64,000 nt of DNA from positions 19,440,578 to 19,504,577 of the forward strand of contig NC_062984.1 of assembly GCF_023078275.1 (NCBI RefSeq), written 5' to 3'. A program made the translations under genes and the position numbers. Within the stretch, counting starts at the first letter, position 1. Each line of letters begins with the position of its first letter. This stretch comes from Leguminivora glycinivorella (lineage: Eukaryota; Arthropoda; Insecta; Lepidoptera; Tortricidae). A model generated the notes under the pieces. The model made no database searches and had not been told where the DNA came from. It was given only the letters and a program-made list of their open reading frames with translations. Positions 11,955 to 24,800 of the stretch are shown here, piece by piece.

Positions 11955-12653
11955 TATTTGTATAGTATGAATTTTCTGAGATGAATTTTAGGTTGTGCCG
12001 TAATTTGTTAAACAAAAGCCTTTGTGTCTATTATTCACAGCGGCTAGCTCCCGTTTCCACAGCACGTGCTAAAGTCTCAGTGTTGTTAAAAAGCAACTAT
12101 CATGATAACAATAAGGTTCAAATCCATAAAAAGCCCTTTCGGAGATAACACGTTTTGTCATCTTCAAAAAAAGTTACTGCATACTGTAAACTGTTTCATA
12201 AATTTAATAATAAGGGTTAATGGAAACGATCGAAAGTGTAATAATTAAGATTATGTAAATGATTTGATCCTCTAATATTCACCAAACTTCTATAGTGTTT
12301 TGATATGCGTGAAAATGAAAATTAACGCCTTTGATGGTCAAAGGGTTAAAAATCATCTCTGTTGACTAATCTGAACTTTACGTGAAGTTATAATGTGAGT
12401 TATGACCATAGCAGTAGGTATAACTAAATGGTTGATTACAGCCAGCCTGGCAAAACAGTAGAAATTAATAGGGGCGCCACCGTCTATGTAAAGTTGTAAA
12501 CCGTTTTGCATGTGGCAACTATTGAGTCACTTTTGTACGAGAACAGTAATCCACAAATGCTATGATAAAATAAATAATTCCAATTCTACTCTTTGCCAGG
12601 CTATAGTCTAATTTTGTAAATATAATAAAACAATGTACATAAACCAGACTTCT
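11955..12653. other. Intergenic DNA between convergent TMPK and PUM3
   Basis: Contains the AGCCTGGCAAA-family MITE at 12440-12604. The remainder (11955-12439) is AT-rich with no coding segment seen. An AATAAA at about 11719 could serve thymidylate kinase on the plus strand. Confidence 0.5.
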
Positions 12654-15600
12654 TTATTTACTCTGAACGTTCTGTAACAGCAGCTTCGCTCCTTCTGTCT
12701 TCTGCTTTTTCAGCAGTTCCACGTGGGGTTTGAGCTTCTTCTTGATCTTGCTGGCTACTTCTGGCCGGTTGCTCTCGATCAGCTTTAGCAGGAAGAAGCA
12801 ACCGCGATTGGTGGGCAGCCACACTTTGATCTGCAATATTACGTTGGGTATTAACATCATATGTATGTATGGGTGTACGTCAATTGTAGATTTAAAACGC
12901 TGCTATTTAGTATAGATCTGAATATCTATTATCTATTAAAAAAAAATTGGTTGTCTGTAAAGTCGGTTTACGGACGGTAGTTTAACGTGATAACGTCAAA
13001 CATTACAGTAGTATAGACAGGGGCGGTCAGAGTATAGCAAAAGGGGCCCGATTCTGGGACTTTTTTCACGTTTTTTTGTTCTTATTTGAAACAATGCATT
13101 AAAATAAGCATTTTTTATAAATTAAAGTTTTTTTTTAAACCTACTAATTTAGGAGTTAGAGTGGTGCAAGGTTGCAAAATTTTCCCGTAGCATTACTAAG
13201 GCGCCAGAGACAGAAAGCGATATCGACGGAGCCCCGCTTACGCGAGGCTCCTATTCTGTGCAGTTTGACCTTCGGCCGTTTCAAGATACCTAACGAACAT
13301 AACCTATACCTATATAAAAGTCGTCATTACAGAGCTTAATTTGGATAGAGGAAACAAATTCATATATTTGTATAGGGGCCGAGCGTGTCAAATTTTGTAC
13401 TGAAGTTGATTCTTGCCTATGATTTTAAATATGTCTCAGGCTCTTGATTGTCCATAATTTTTGTGCTGTTGCAATTGAATATCACGTAACGAGGCATTTT
13501 TTATGTTTTGGTTGACTTCAATTTACAAAAAATTGACGCCCGAAAGCTGCAAGCTGCGAGTAAAGATGGACAACTCAGTGGATTTCACTGAGTTCATTTG
13601 ACACGCTAAGTAGATACGTTTGCGTGATCTATGGTATATATGACATCTGTGGTGCTAGTGCCATTTACTAATCTTAGAACCCTAATATCTCAGTAAATAT
13701 TAATGGAAAAGAAAAAGTTTATATAACAAAACATCCTTATTTAAACGTGTCCAAATGACAAGTGACTTATCATTTGGTCCCCCACCTCACATGGCGATCC
13801 TGACAGTTGATTTTGGTGAGCGCGAGAGAGTGTAGTTAAAGACTATAATCATGTGATTGGTGAAAAACGGTGAATAAACCTATATCTCACACAAGTGACT
13901 TGTCATTTGGTCCCCACCTCACATTGATTAATATGAGATCATTTACTCCATAAAAGGCTGGTGTCACGCGGATCGATCAGCACGACCAATTTGGGCAATT
14001 TGTATGAAGTTGACGTTACGATTATTTAATTTTTTTGTGATATACTGACCGTGTCTTCATGAAGCCGGCTACACACCGCCTCTCCCAACGTCCCACCATC
14101 CTTGCCCTGGTCGAGCGCAGCGAGTTTCTTCAAACACATGTGCATGCCGGCGTCCTCTATCGCTAGTCCGTCGCCTACAGTCCAGTCGTTACGATGTCTT
14201 CCTTGGATTTTAAACACTCAACACAGTTAGATACTGACCATGTCTTCATTAAGCCGGCTACACACCGCCTCTCCCAAAGTCCCACCGTCCTTGCCCTGGT
14301 CGAGCGCAGCGAGTTTCTTCAAACACATGTGCATGCCGGCGTCCTCTATCGCTAGTCCGTCGCCTACAGTCCAGGCCCCGTAGCCGAATGGCATTTCTCC
14401 GACGCCAAACGAAAGCGATACGCCGCTGGCTCTGTCGCGCCAATACGCAAGCGCGATAGAGATAGATATCTACTAGCGCTTCGTTTCGTGAGCGATTGTG
14501 CCATTCGGCTAGCCACCCAGTCGTTACGATGTCTTCCTTGGATTTTAAACACTCAACACAGTTAGATACTGACCATGTCTTCATTAAGCCGGCTACACAC
14601 CGCCTCTCCCAAAGTCCCACCGTCCTTGCCCTGGTCGAGCGCAGCGAGTTTCTTCAAACACATGTGCATGCCGGCGTCCTCTATCGCTAGTCCGTCGCCT
14701 ACAGTCCAGTCGGGGCGGCAGATCGCCTCAGCTAGGCCTGATACGATTTCTTCCTTGGATTCTGAAAAAAAAAATAATTTTACAAAGCTACTTATTTACT
14801 TCGGAAACCCCATGACTTCATAAATATTCCATAGTTTAAAGCCCTAACATCTTTCGATATGAATGGCAGAGATAAAGAAACCCCATATAAAATTCTGCTG
14901 TATGACATGTAACCCACCATATATACACATTATCAAAACAATGTAAAGTTGTAAACGCAATGTAGCATTTTTCGTCATCTAGAGATATACATGTTAGGGC
15001 CACTTGCACCACCCGCTTAACTCAAGGTTAGTGTGACAGCCCACTGTCAAATTCCATATAAAATAGTAGGTTAACCTTCCCATTTTCGGTGGTGCAACTG
15101 AACCCTTACTGAACTAACATCAAAACTCACCTTCCTATAAAGAAACAACCTAGAAAACTCAAATATCTCTCTTTATAAGGAACTAATGATAGCGCGATGT
15201 AACACTTTTTACCATCGGGTCAGCGCCATCTAGGGAAAAATAACTAACTATTCCTTACCTATAGAAAGTACAGCCACTGCCAAAAGCATTATAGTCTTCT
15301 CGCTGACCCAGAACTCCGGATCGGAAGCGATGTCTTTCACTATAGCTGGTAAGATAGCTTCTCTCAACTCAGCCACGCGAATGGCGGCGTCCTTCTTGGA
15401 GGTCCCGCTTTTGAAGCCTTCTTCGAGGAACTTGATGAGACTGGGATGGAACGCGCCAGGGTCCTTGGGCTTGACTAGCCAGTGGAGGGTCTGGAAGAAA
15501 ACGTTTGTTTCATGGATTTATTTATATTGTTCAAAATATTGGAGGAACTCTGGCTGGACAGTTTGGAATGACAAAAACGACAGTCAACTTTTCAAAGTGG

Positions 15601-18600
15601 GTAAATTTGTTTGGCCTCTAAGATGTGATGGAGTGTAACTTTTTGTATGAGATCTCCTTGAAACAACTAATACGTAACGTATACTATGAAATAGTACGGC
15701 CTTCAACGAGTGTCGAAACAATGCTTAGGTTAAGGCCTTCGCCTGTCTGTCAAAAAATTGTCATAAAAAATTCACTTTGATATACATTTTTAAAGTTCAA
15801 CGCCTTATGTTAGGATCCTTATCAAACACAGACGAAGGGTTAAATGCATGACCTTGATAAAGATTTATTCAAATTTGAATTTTGACATGCTGTCAATAGA
15901 GTCAAAAATGCATGATGCATAATTATATACATAACTGTGCATTTAAGGGTTAAGAAAAAAATATTTTTTTAAATCTGCTACACACCGAGCGAGGCAATAT
16001 CTCAACGTAGACGTACCTGAGCCAAGACGGGTAGCCTAATTTAACTCCCAAACTTAATTCCCAAAAACAACATTAAAAAAATATTGCTTATTTACCATGA
16101 TCCCCCAATGGTCCTTCGCCAGCTCATGTATATGCGGCTCCAGGGCTGACACGATGGCCTTCCGGACCAGAACTGTGTCGTCCACGGCGTCGAAGATGGC
16201 CAGCAGGAGACGGTAGCCGGTCTTGTGCTTCGCCAGGGCCACTGCGTGCTCTTTCACCACCTTCAGTATAGTCTGTAAGGGATAGAGATATTTGAAGTAG
16301 GAGAAAGAAAATTCGAAGGTATGGGCTCTGTATCCCGACCTCTTCCTGCACTGGGTATGTAGCCAAATGCTCAAAAGCTTAAGATAATGTCGTTATCGTA
16401 GCTAGCCACCTCTGTAGTTCTACCATATTGGCGCGACAGAGCCAGACTGTGTTTCGATAGGCGTCTAGCGTCAACGATGACAACGATTGTCATTTTGGCT
16501 AGGCCGGCAGGATCTTGCTTTTTTTAATCCAAATAAAGTCGTCATCAATCTGGATACGGCTCTAACAATTTAGATGAAATTTGCTAAATGGTGATTGAGT
16601 AAATGAGATTTTTATTGATAAAATTATAAGTAATTTTACATGTCACTCCAATATAATAATAAATAATTCTTATTAACTAAACAGACTACAGACAGTAGGC
16701 CCAATTAGTGAGTTAGGTACATCTTTTTATCTTATAAGTAGTTAAGTTAATGAGTTAGTTTAATACTTACAGTCGTTACAGAGTTTTTTTGCAACATTTA
16801 TGTTAAAGAGAATTCATTTTAAAATGCCGTCCTAGTAGTTCTTAATATAAATTCGTTTATTGTGTAATATGCAGATGTTACGAGTATCAACATTTTTTTA
16901 AGTTTATTTTCAAATATAGCCTCACTAGGTGAGATTTCCGAGAGACCAAAAATGTATCTAACTAGGGAAATCCATAATAATAAATCCATCATACTAATAT
17001 GATAAATGGGAAAGTGTGTGCGTCTGTTTGTTTGTCCGTCTTTCACGGTAAAACGGAGCGATGAATTGACGAGATTTTTTATGTGGAGATAGTTGAAGGG
17101 ATGGAGAGTGACATAGGCTACTTTATTGTCCCTTTCTAACCCCCCACTTCCCTAAAATAGGGGGTGGAAATTTGTATGGATCATTCCGCAATTTTCGTTT
17201 TTTTTTTTAAAAGCTAGTTTTAATATATTTTCGGAGCAAGATTGGACTCCCAGATATTTCCATATGAGGTAAAATTGTGCTACCTTTTTATCTTTGTTAG
17301 AGCCCTGCCACACACAGATGCTGGCCGCATTAGCGCCGGGCAGCGAGTTACTGAGCGGCACTATGAGCGGCGCGAGTGTTGTCACCAGCTCCGTGCGTTC
17401 CTCCTCGCTGCATTCACGGATGTAGTCATACAACACGGAGTGCAGTAATCTGTGGAAATAATGTATAAATATTATAGGGACACTGCTACATAAATACTAT
17501 TTATTAAATAACGATATGATACACAAATACTTCAATCCATAGAGAAACCCTGTGCTAGTCTCAAACATAAATGCCCTTACGGGGTGTGAACATGTCTGAA
17601 AAAATTGTTCATGGCATATCAGGTAAAAGATATTGTCAAAACTAAGGTTCTATGGTTTTTAAAATATGACAGTTGTGCACACGGTAGAATATTAACAAAG
17701 AAATGATTAAACTATCCAGTAAATTACAATGTGTGTATTTCTTAAGTTATGTTTCGATTAAATTTACTCCTGTCGACTTAAAACCTTACCTTCGGTCGTG
17801 TTTTAATTTATCGCCACTCGTTTCGAACGACGATTTTCAGTACAGATGGCCCTCTGAAATTTCGACCTGAAGAAATGAACCATTTTGTGCACTAGTGCGG
17901 GTAAAAGTACCATCTGTACTGTAAATTATATTACTATTACTAGATGCTTCTTTTTAATTTCTACAATTTCTTAATAATTAGTGATAGTTAAGAAACATAA
18001 CATACTCTCCATCATGTAGATTCTTGTTCAAGATCTTCTGAATGTTGGCCTGGCAGGACTGAAGTATGGCAGTCTTCATCTCCGGGCTGTCTTTGTATGT
18101 GTCGCTCAAAGTGTGCACCTTGTTATCCTTTGTCTGAAATTATTCAAACATTTGGTGTTTATTATTAGTCCTTTATACTTCTTATTATCTTCCAACAAAC
18201 CACAGGCAGAGGCTTGGTGGGTGAAAGTCTGCATGTAACGGCTAGTAATTTCCATATCATTGCTAGTAAAAATTTATCTAGAAAAATGGTATTCGGCCTT
18301 TACAGAGACCAAATTTGGTAGACAAAAATCACAATTTTTAAAGGTAAAAGAAATAGCACAAAGGCTTCTTTAGCTATAATATTTTAATGCCATTTGACAA
18401 CAATAGAGTACACTGTGCTATAAATTAGTCTCTAATTATAAATTACTCATTTTGTGATTATAAATTATTTTCTTGGTAGTTTTGTAAAGTCATAAGTACA
18501 GTAACATAACAGGACTGGATGGAAAAATATGCATATAATTATTATGTGCAAACTTACATTTTTATATATATCACCATAAAACTCCTGCTGCATATGTTGC

Positions 18601-20928
18601 TTCTCCTTCTTAGTACCAAACTCGCCATATGCATAATCCAACACCGGTGCACTAATTGTGTGCGTAGACAGCGACACAATATGTCCGAAGAACTTATTAA
18701 TAACTTTATGCCGAATGCTATCTGATCCGTATTTCAGAATTCTTTTCACAGCATGTTGGCCATATTTTGACTGGACCATGGGCACCATGAGATCAAGGAG
18801 TTCTTCGGTTATTTCGTTCCGGATGTCTTCTTCGCTGTGCTTGAGGAGTACTTGGATGACTCGGGTGAGGTCGTGAGTGAGGGCTATGGCCTTATATTGC
18901 CCTTTTAGTATAGAGTGTAGTTCCTTGCAAGCCGTTAAACGGAAGTCTGGCTTTACTACTTTCCTAAAACATGATTTATATTTAATTATTGGCAGACATT
19001 TTGACATAAATATTAATCTAGTATTATGTTGTATATGTTAAAATTTAGCTATAATTAAAAAACATACATAATCCAATAGTGGTTAGTCTCAATTATGTAT
19101 TTAGTTTGGATTTCATTAAAAACAATTCTTGTATATTCAATTGTTAATTGTTTGTATGACTTATGTGTTGTCACAATGAAGGAATATAAATAATACCAAT
19201 TGCTAGTACTGCTACTCCACCAAGTGGACGAAAACATTTAATTGTTCGGAAACTAGAAGCCTGCTTAATAAATCTTGCCACATGTGTACAACACATGTTA
19301 CAATCAATAGGCTAGTTTCCTACTAGTCAAATCAGCTTCTTTTTAAGAACTGTCAAAACAATTTGCTAATAGGGAATTACTATGAAATACTTAGGAGTGA
19401 TGTCATGGTCAATTCACTCACTCTCCACAGGGTCTTCAAAGAATGCAGCCGCAAGCTTGTGGAATTGACTAGGGATGTTACGGAGCTTCGGCTTCGGTTC
19501 CGATATACCGAAACTTTCGGTTGATTTCACACCTTCGGCTTCGGCTTCGGTTCCGATTGATTTCAAGCGAAAGTCATACCGAAACCGAAACTTAATGGCC
19601 GCAGTACGCGGCGCGTGCCTGGCTATGAAAACAGGTTTGGACTTGTATGTATGTATTACATACCTGTGCTATAACATTTTCAATCGTACAATAAGGTGTT
19701 CATTTTTATTTCCCATGCCTGTTTGATAATGTCGAGACTATACCTACACACCTAGATAGGTACTGATTTGTATGAAGGTACTTTTTTAATTAACAATAAA
19801 AAATACGAAATAATAATACCACTGTTTTATTTTATTAATTATTACTTGACGCAGGCGAAGGGAGAAAAATTAGGTACTAATTTCTCTCCCTCCGCGGCTT
19901 AAACATACATCTCGGTTCCGGTTTCGGCTTCGGTTTCGGTTTCGGTTCCGATTTCGGTTCCGTTAATGCAAATTTAAAATCTCCGGTTCCGGCTTCGGCT
20001 CCGATAAAACCACCTCCGTAACATCCCTAGAATTGACACGTGACCAGAGGGCTGGGTCATATCTGGCACAGATTAGCATTGCCATACAACTTCTGGGCAC
20101 GTTGCCAGTGGACGGCGATTTGGGGCAAGTTTTTTATTTATAGTTTATTTATAAGTTTAGATTTTAGTTTTAGTTTGTAGTTTTATTTAATGACCTATTT
20201 TATTTTTTTATTATTATGTACTACTTTTGACTTATTATTTATTTTTATTTTTTCTCTTTGACTTATTAAATAGAAATTATGTTTAAACATAACTACTGTC
20301 CATATATTTCTTGTAATTATGTGGTGCTTTATTTCGTGCACTGCATAATATATTTTATTTTAAGTATAGGAAACTAGCCAAGTCTAGTTGCCAAATCAAT
20401 TTCATAAAAGCGTATATTATAAATTAGGTATGTTGTTTCTCACCTTTGAATCTGAGCAGCGAGTAGCTTTGCCTTGTTGGCAATCTCAAACACCTCTGCA
20501 GAAGTCTTCGCCTTGCGTCTCACCAGTCGGAGTTGCTTCTTTTCCTTTCTCATTTCCGACCATTTTGGCTTCTCCCCGCTGTTCTGATCTTTGCCAAACT
20601 TGTTGTTTGCTCCTTTTGTGAAATTCCCTTTGCCTTTACCGAATTTATTAAACTTATCACCTGGCTTTCCATTTTTGAAATCTTTCTTAGGACCTTTGAA
20701 GTCTTTCTTAGGTCCTTTGTAATCTTTTTTATCTTTCGGAGAATTTTTAAAGTCCTTCTTTGAGGAGTCTTTCAAGTTCTTTTTACCTTCTGCATTTTTT
20801 GGTTTTTTCGTCTTTTTTTCAGCAGCGGTATCAGACTTATCATCTTTCGCACCTTCTGTGAATTGAACTTTCTTCTTTTTGGGGGAAGGAGTGTCACCTT
20901 CCCCGAGTTTTCTTTTCATTTTCTGCAT
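12654..20928 (-). CDS. PUM3: PUM3 / Puf6 ('penguin') Pumilio-like nucleolar protein
   Basis: RNA/DNA-binding Puf-repeat protein of the nucleolus with a CPL C-terminal domain, involved in ribosome biogenesis in the family. Eight coding exons in minus order: 20928-20444, 18963-18558, 18133-18006, 17449-17284, 16272-16096, 15490-15259, 14761-14574, 12830-12654. All introns are GT-AG and phases join exactly into 652 codons (human protein about 650 aa). Residues 1-162 are very lysine-rich with KKDFKGPKKDFK-type repeats, a nucleolar-targeting type tail. From residue 163 come Puf repeats: LTHDLTRVIQVLLKHS, SKYGQHAVKRILKYGS, then a divergent HDG region, GYRLLLAIFDAVDD, and the CPL domain ending TNRGCFFLLKLIE. 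The ATG directly follows a splice acceptor (TTACTTCAG), so a 5' UTR exon ends at 21011 (donor GTAAGT). Exon 7 has two truncated neighbours (separate entry). The stop codon overlaps AATAAA. Confidence 0.93.
12831..14042. other. PUM3 last intron, unique part
   Basis: Intronic sequence between exon 8 and the exon-7 duplicates. AT-rich, with a short direct repeat: AAGTGACTT.TCATTTGGTCCC occurs near 13760 and 13891 about 130 bp apart. Nothing coding was seen. Confidence 0.5.
14043..14566 (-). pseudogene. Two truncated tandem copies of PUM3 exon 7
   Basis: Unit A (14043-14231) and unit B (14232-14566) repeat the downstream two thirds of exon 7 (functional copy 14761-14574). Unit B matches the real exon over its whole shared ~135 bp; unit A has a few changes (for example N to H and M to T at the exon end). 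Both copies lack about 28 bp after ATCGTA and the CAG acceptor, so the upstream part is out of frame with the DWTVGDG part, while the GTCAGT donor is kept. Unit B is also split by a MITE (14375-14516). They look like pseudo-exons created by local duplication; use as alternative exons is not excluded but would need new acceptors. Confidence 0.85.
14375..14516. mobile_element. 142-bp MITE, 'GTAGCCGAATGGCA' family
   Basis: Inverted ends CGTAGCCGAATGGCA and TGCCATTCGGCTAG, flanked by CCAG at 14371-14374 and 14517-14520; the empty site is visible in unit A of the same duplication, which proves insertion. Internal signature CTCTGTCGCGCCAATACGCA then GCGATAGAGATAGAT. Relatives: about 16398-16505, 44584-44710, 46253-46405 and 63393-63510. 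Confidence 0.88.
14998..15112. mobile_element. Short TIR element, 'GGGCCACTTGCACCA' family, PUM3 intron
   Basis: GGGCCACTTGCACCACCC near 14997 is mirrored by GGTGGTGCAACTGAACCC near 15111. The same family occurs at about 43598-43698 (GGGCCACTTGCACC ... TGCAAGTGGGCC), sharing the internal ATTCCATATAAAAT / ATTTTATATGGAAT motif. Non-coding. Confidence 0.7.
16398..16505. mobile_element. Diverged MITE, 'GTAGCCGAATGGCA' family, PUM3 intron
   Basis: Reverse-oriented relative of the element at 14375: GTAGCTAGCCACC at the left, TATTGGCGCGACAGAGCCAG inside, and CATTTTGGCTAG at the right. It lies just upstream (on the gene strand) of PUM3 exon 5. Confidence 0.65.
19470..20029. mobile_element. Non-autonomous hAT-like element in PUM3 intron 1
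   Basis: 560 bp with inverted ends TAGGGATGTTACGGAG and CTCCGTAACATCCCTA, flanked by an exact 8-bp direct repeat GAATTGAC (19462-19469 and 20030-20037). An 8-bp duplication and TAGGG-type ends fit hAT. Both subterminal regions carry many copies of a TTCGG.TTCGG.TTCCG motif, in direct orientation at the left and at the right. No transposase; the 83-codon ORF at 19475 is a reading of the repeats. Confidence 0.85.
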
Positions 20929-21160
20929 CTGAAGTAAGTTTGTTTATTACAATTTTGAGGTTAAGATTACCGAAAGGTTATGTCTACGTGTTGTTATTTA
21001 TTGAACTTACCTTCAACAAGTTACAGTATTGTATATTACAACAGGGCCTTAATTCCCAGAATTAAGTAATAACAGTAAAAACTGTTAGTAAAAAGCACAA
21101 AATCACATGTGGGAAGAATCAAAGATTGTCAAGAGCAGAGCAAGTGAACTGTCAATGTCA
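20929..21160 (-). promoter_or_regulatory. PUM3 5' UTR exon, first intron and probable promoter
   Basis: On the minus strand a donor GAAG|GTAAGT at 21011/21010 pairs with the acceptor CTTCAG ending at 20929, immediately before the ATG at 20928. The 5' UTR exon therefore ends at 21011; its start is not determinable, and transcription probably begins somewhere between 21060 and 21160. Confidence 0.6.
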
Positions 21161-21881
21161 AAATTTGAAATTTGCTATTTTTTTTTATTTGGCTACAAGA
21201 TATTTAAGCCAACACAATAGTGAAGATTTTAGAAAGGTCCTATTGTATTCTTTGACGCACATTGTCCCCGTTATCCCCACAACTTTGGCGAGAATATTTG
21301 ATAGTCCCAAAAGAAAAAAAATATTTTTATAGTAATAAACCTTGGATCACCCTTGGATAAACTAGTTTGACTGGCAATCCATTTTTTTTTAAATATGTCT
21401 ATGGGTGTCTATGGTATCGAACTATATGGCAATCGGATCTGAATTCTATAAATATGTGGTTTTTGAATTAAAAAAAAAAGAAAACTATATGCTTGCAAAA
21501 CTTTTCATTTGCCGCCATTTGACGAACTAAAAACTTTGTTGTTTCAAATATAACTACCAATATAGCTAAAACTTTATAAGAAATAAAACTTTTCATTTGC
21601 CGCCATTTGAGAACTGCAAATATAACTACCAATATAGGATTAGGTATTAGTCGATGAGACAACTTCTTAGGCAAGATAGCAATTACTCGTACGTACGCAA
21701 GTACGTATCTTTGTTATTAATAAACCTTTATCTTTATAACACAACAAGATCCACAAGAGATTAAATACATAGTTAGTTTTGAGTTTGGTTTGTGAGAGCA
21801 ACGAGATGCTTCAATGTCTCCAATGCCGACTTTACATTCTGTGATCTTTTCCTATCAGAACAATAAAAAAACATATATTCT
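21161..21881. other. Intergenic DNA with a short direct repeat
   Basis: AT-rich. AAACTTTTCATTTGCCGCCA occurs twice (about 21500 and 21587), each followed by AAATATAACTACCAATATAG, an imperfect duplication of ~90 bp. No coding segment or recognised element. Confidence 0.55.
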
Positions 21882-24800
21882 TCAAATACACTGTATTCTA
21901 GGATCTAAAATACTGCGGATATCCGATGCAGTGTAAAGTTCCTGTGACCTGTTGTTATAATTTAGAGCTTCACACATTCTGCACAAGTGCGCACCCAAGG
22001 TCCCGAAGTACCCATGCTCATCAACGACTTTAAAATGATTCCTCCAAGTATGATAAGAGAGCAATTTGGTAATGTTTTTGCTGATAGCAACAATTTCCGT
22101 TGCTAAATGTTCGAGTGTCTTAAAATTTTCCATATGTAGGAAGGAATTTGGCGGCAATAGACTTTTGCAATCTTCTAAAAACGGACCAACGAAGACTGGT
22201 ATGGCGCCTTTACCGTAGGCGTAATAAAAACTTTTTTCTGTAATATATTGTTGACAGCTTGAGTTTTCTATAACCAAGTAGAACAAGTATCTTGATAAGA
22301 TTTTGCAATCGTTGTGAGAATTTCCTGGGCACCTGAAAAAAATTGTGACCAGACCAGTCCAACCGCGAATAAAATCAAAGTAAAGAAGTAAGTACCTACT
22401 TATACTATACATAGTCCTTTACCGAACACTTTGTAAATGAAATGTAAGTGTGAATGAAAATTATTGTAGGTGACTAAAAGATAATATGAGGTAGGTACCT
22501 ACGGGATTTTTTTCTATTCATGCAATATAACAGTAGTTTCCCTAAATAAACCCGATTACCTTCTGCTCTGGTAAGCGTCATCTGCACAACGTCCATAAAT
22601 GTCGATATTCAAATGTTTCTTCAGATTCATCAAGAAAAGCATGCGAGCATCAACGCAATGGGAAGTCAAAATGGCAGCCAATGCATTCTTTCGTTTGTCC
22701 TTCCAGTAGGGGACCAGTTCTTCCAATATCTTAATTGTAAAATTGTCGTCGCGGCTGTCCCATCTTAAATAGGGCGTCTTCGGAAGTAACAGAGGTAAAG
22801 TGCGTCCGTAAGGAATCGGTATTTCGGATTCTGTCCTAAAAAAAGTTTTGTGAACTAGGGAACAATAGTTATTTGTTTTGCAAGGGGGCAAAGTTGTTGT
22901 TTAACCGCACGTGCCAATAACCCGAGCAAGCGAAAGATTCCAATATTGAACCGCGAGCGTAGCGTGTGGTTCAAAAGTGGAATCTTGAGCATTGCGAGGG
23001 TTTCAAGGCACGAAGGTTAAACAAACTTTGCCGCCGAGTCAAATACAAAATTTTTCACCACACCAACACGAACAAAACACTTGGTATAAAACATCAAACT
23101 AAATCAAATCTATCCATTTATTAAATATTTATGATTAAAAATCATCAAATAATGGTAAATTCTGCCAGCCAATTCAAGATATCAAGTTAAAATTTGTGTG
23201 AAATTACTTTGCACTCTTGTGGATAAAATGCAATTTTGCTATCTGTTTTCGAATAACAAAGTAAGCAACAGTTGGTGTGGTGAAAATAAATATATTTTGT
23301 TGATATTTTTTTCGCAATATTTGCATCTTGTATTCATAGACCTGGAGAAAGCGTTTGATCGCGTACCTAGAAAGTTAGTCTGGCATGCCATGAGAGTTCA
23401 AGGAGTGTCAGAGACTCTCGTAGATCAAGACATGTATGACAGCATCAGTACAAGGGTCAGAATTCCGACAGGAATCAGTGAGCTATTTGAGGTGACTGTG
23501 GGAGTACATCAGGGATCGGCACTAAGTCCGTTGCTGTTTAGTGTCGTAATGGACTTCCTCACTAAAACCACATACAGTCACCTCTGCCGTGGTGCCTACT
23601 CTATGCTGACGACATTGTTTTGGTGGACAAGTGTTTACAAAAACTGGAGACAACTCTGGAATCCTGGAGATATGCTTTGGAAAGTAACGGACTTCGAATC
23701 AGCAGAAGTAAAACAGAGCACCTAGAATCTATACCAACCCCAAAGACAAGGTCCAAACTCTATACCTAATACGACTCTGAGATATTCCAGTTCCTAAAGT
23801 ACCATGGTTTAAATATCTCGGGTCCATGCTGACATCAGATGCTAACATTGAATCTGATGTAAATCATCGAATCAACGTCGCGTGGCAACGATGGCGCGCC
23901 CTTACGAGAGTTTTATGCGATCGACGAATGCCCATAAAGACCAAAGGTAAAGTATACAATACTGATATACGACCTGCCTTGATGTACGGTTCGGAATGTT
24001 GGGCGATCAAAAAAGTTCACGAAGCAAAAGTTCATACCAACGAAATGAAGAGGCTGCGATGGGCAGCAGGGGTAACTAGACTCGATAAAGAAGTACGTAA
24101 TGAATATCAGAGGCAGTTTTAAAGTTGCACCCATCCCGGAAAACTAACAGAGCAGCGGATGATATGGTACGGACACATTATGAGACGTGATGACGACCAT
24201 GTGGTGAAAAAAAGCATTAGACCTGCCCAATGCTAAGAGAGGCACTGGACGACCGCCTGCTACATGGTGGTGGTGGTGGATTTGGAGCGAGCCCAACTGT
24301 CAACAACGACAACCAAAGCCAGAAAGTCCTGGCGCATGAGAACGAGGAGAGCCGACCCCAAATAATGGGATAAGGCAAAGACAAAGAAGAAGAGAAGAAT
24401 ATTTTTTATAACTCACTTATAAGGTACCTACTTTATTTAAATTATTAACTGAAATAGACACCAAAAAAAGCGACCCAGTCCACAAGACCACTCGGCTGGT
24501 TAAGATGCTGCGTAAGCTGGGTTCGATCCCAGGCTCGGCCACCAGTGTACCTAGTCGCTTGTTCTTTTGTGTATGCCGTAAGGTATTTATCAGAAAATTT
24601 ACCTGTATGTCATAGCCCAATTGAAAATATTAGAGAACTCCTCGTAACTGGGCGGCTCTAATGTCCAAGAAAACTTGAATATTGGAGACTCGTCTATCCA
24701 AAATATCCATAACTGACGTGGATTCATCTTTATGACTTTGGGTATTATTCCTTTCTGTATATGTATCACTACGGCATCTGCAGATGAGATGTCAGTGTCT

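Noticed and set aside
14258..14620. 120-codon minus-strand ORF joining two exon-7 copies through the MITE
   Set aside because: It reads across the MITE and across the real splice donor; the frame in the exon part is not the PUM3 frame throughout.
16054..16374. ORF start upstream of PUM3 exon 5 as an independent gene
   Set aside because: Only residues from TILKVVKEH onward are conserved Puf sequence; the upstream part is intron ending in a clear CTTACAG acceptor.
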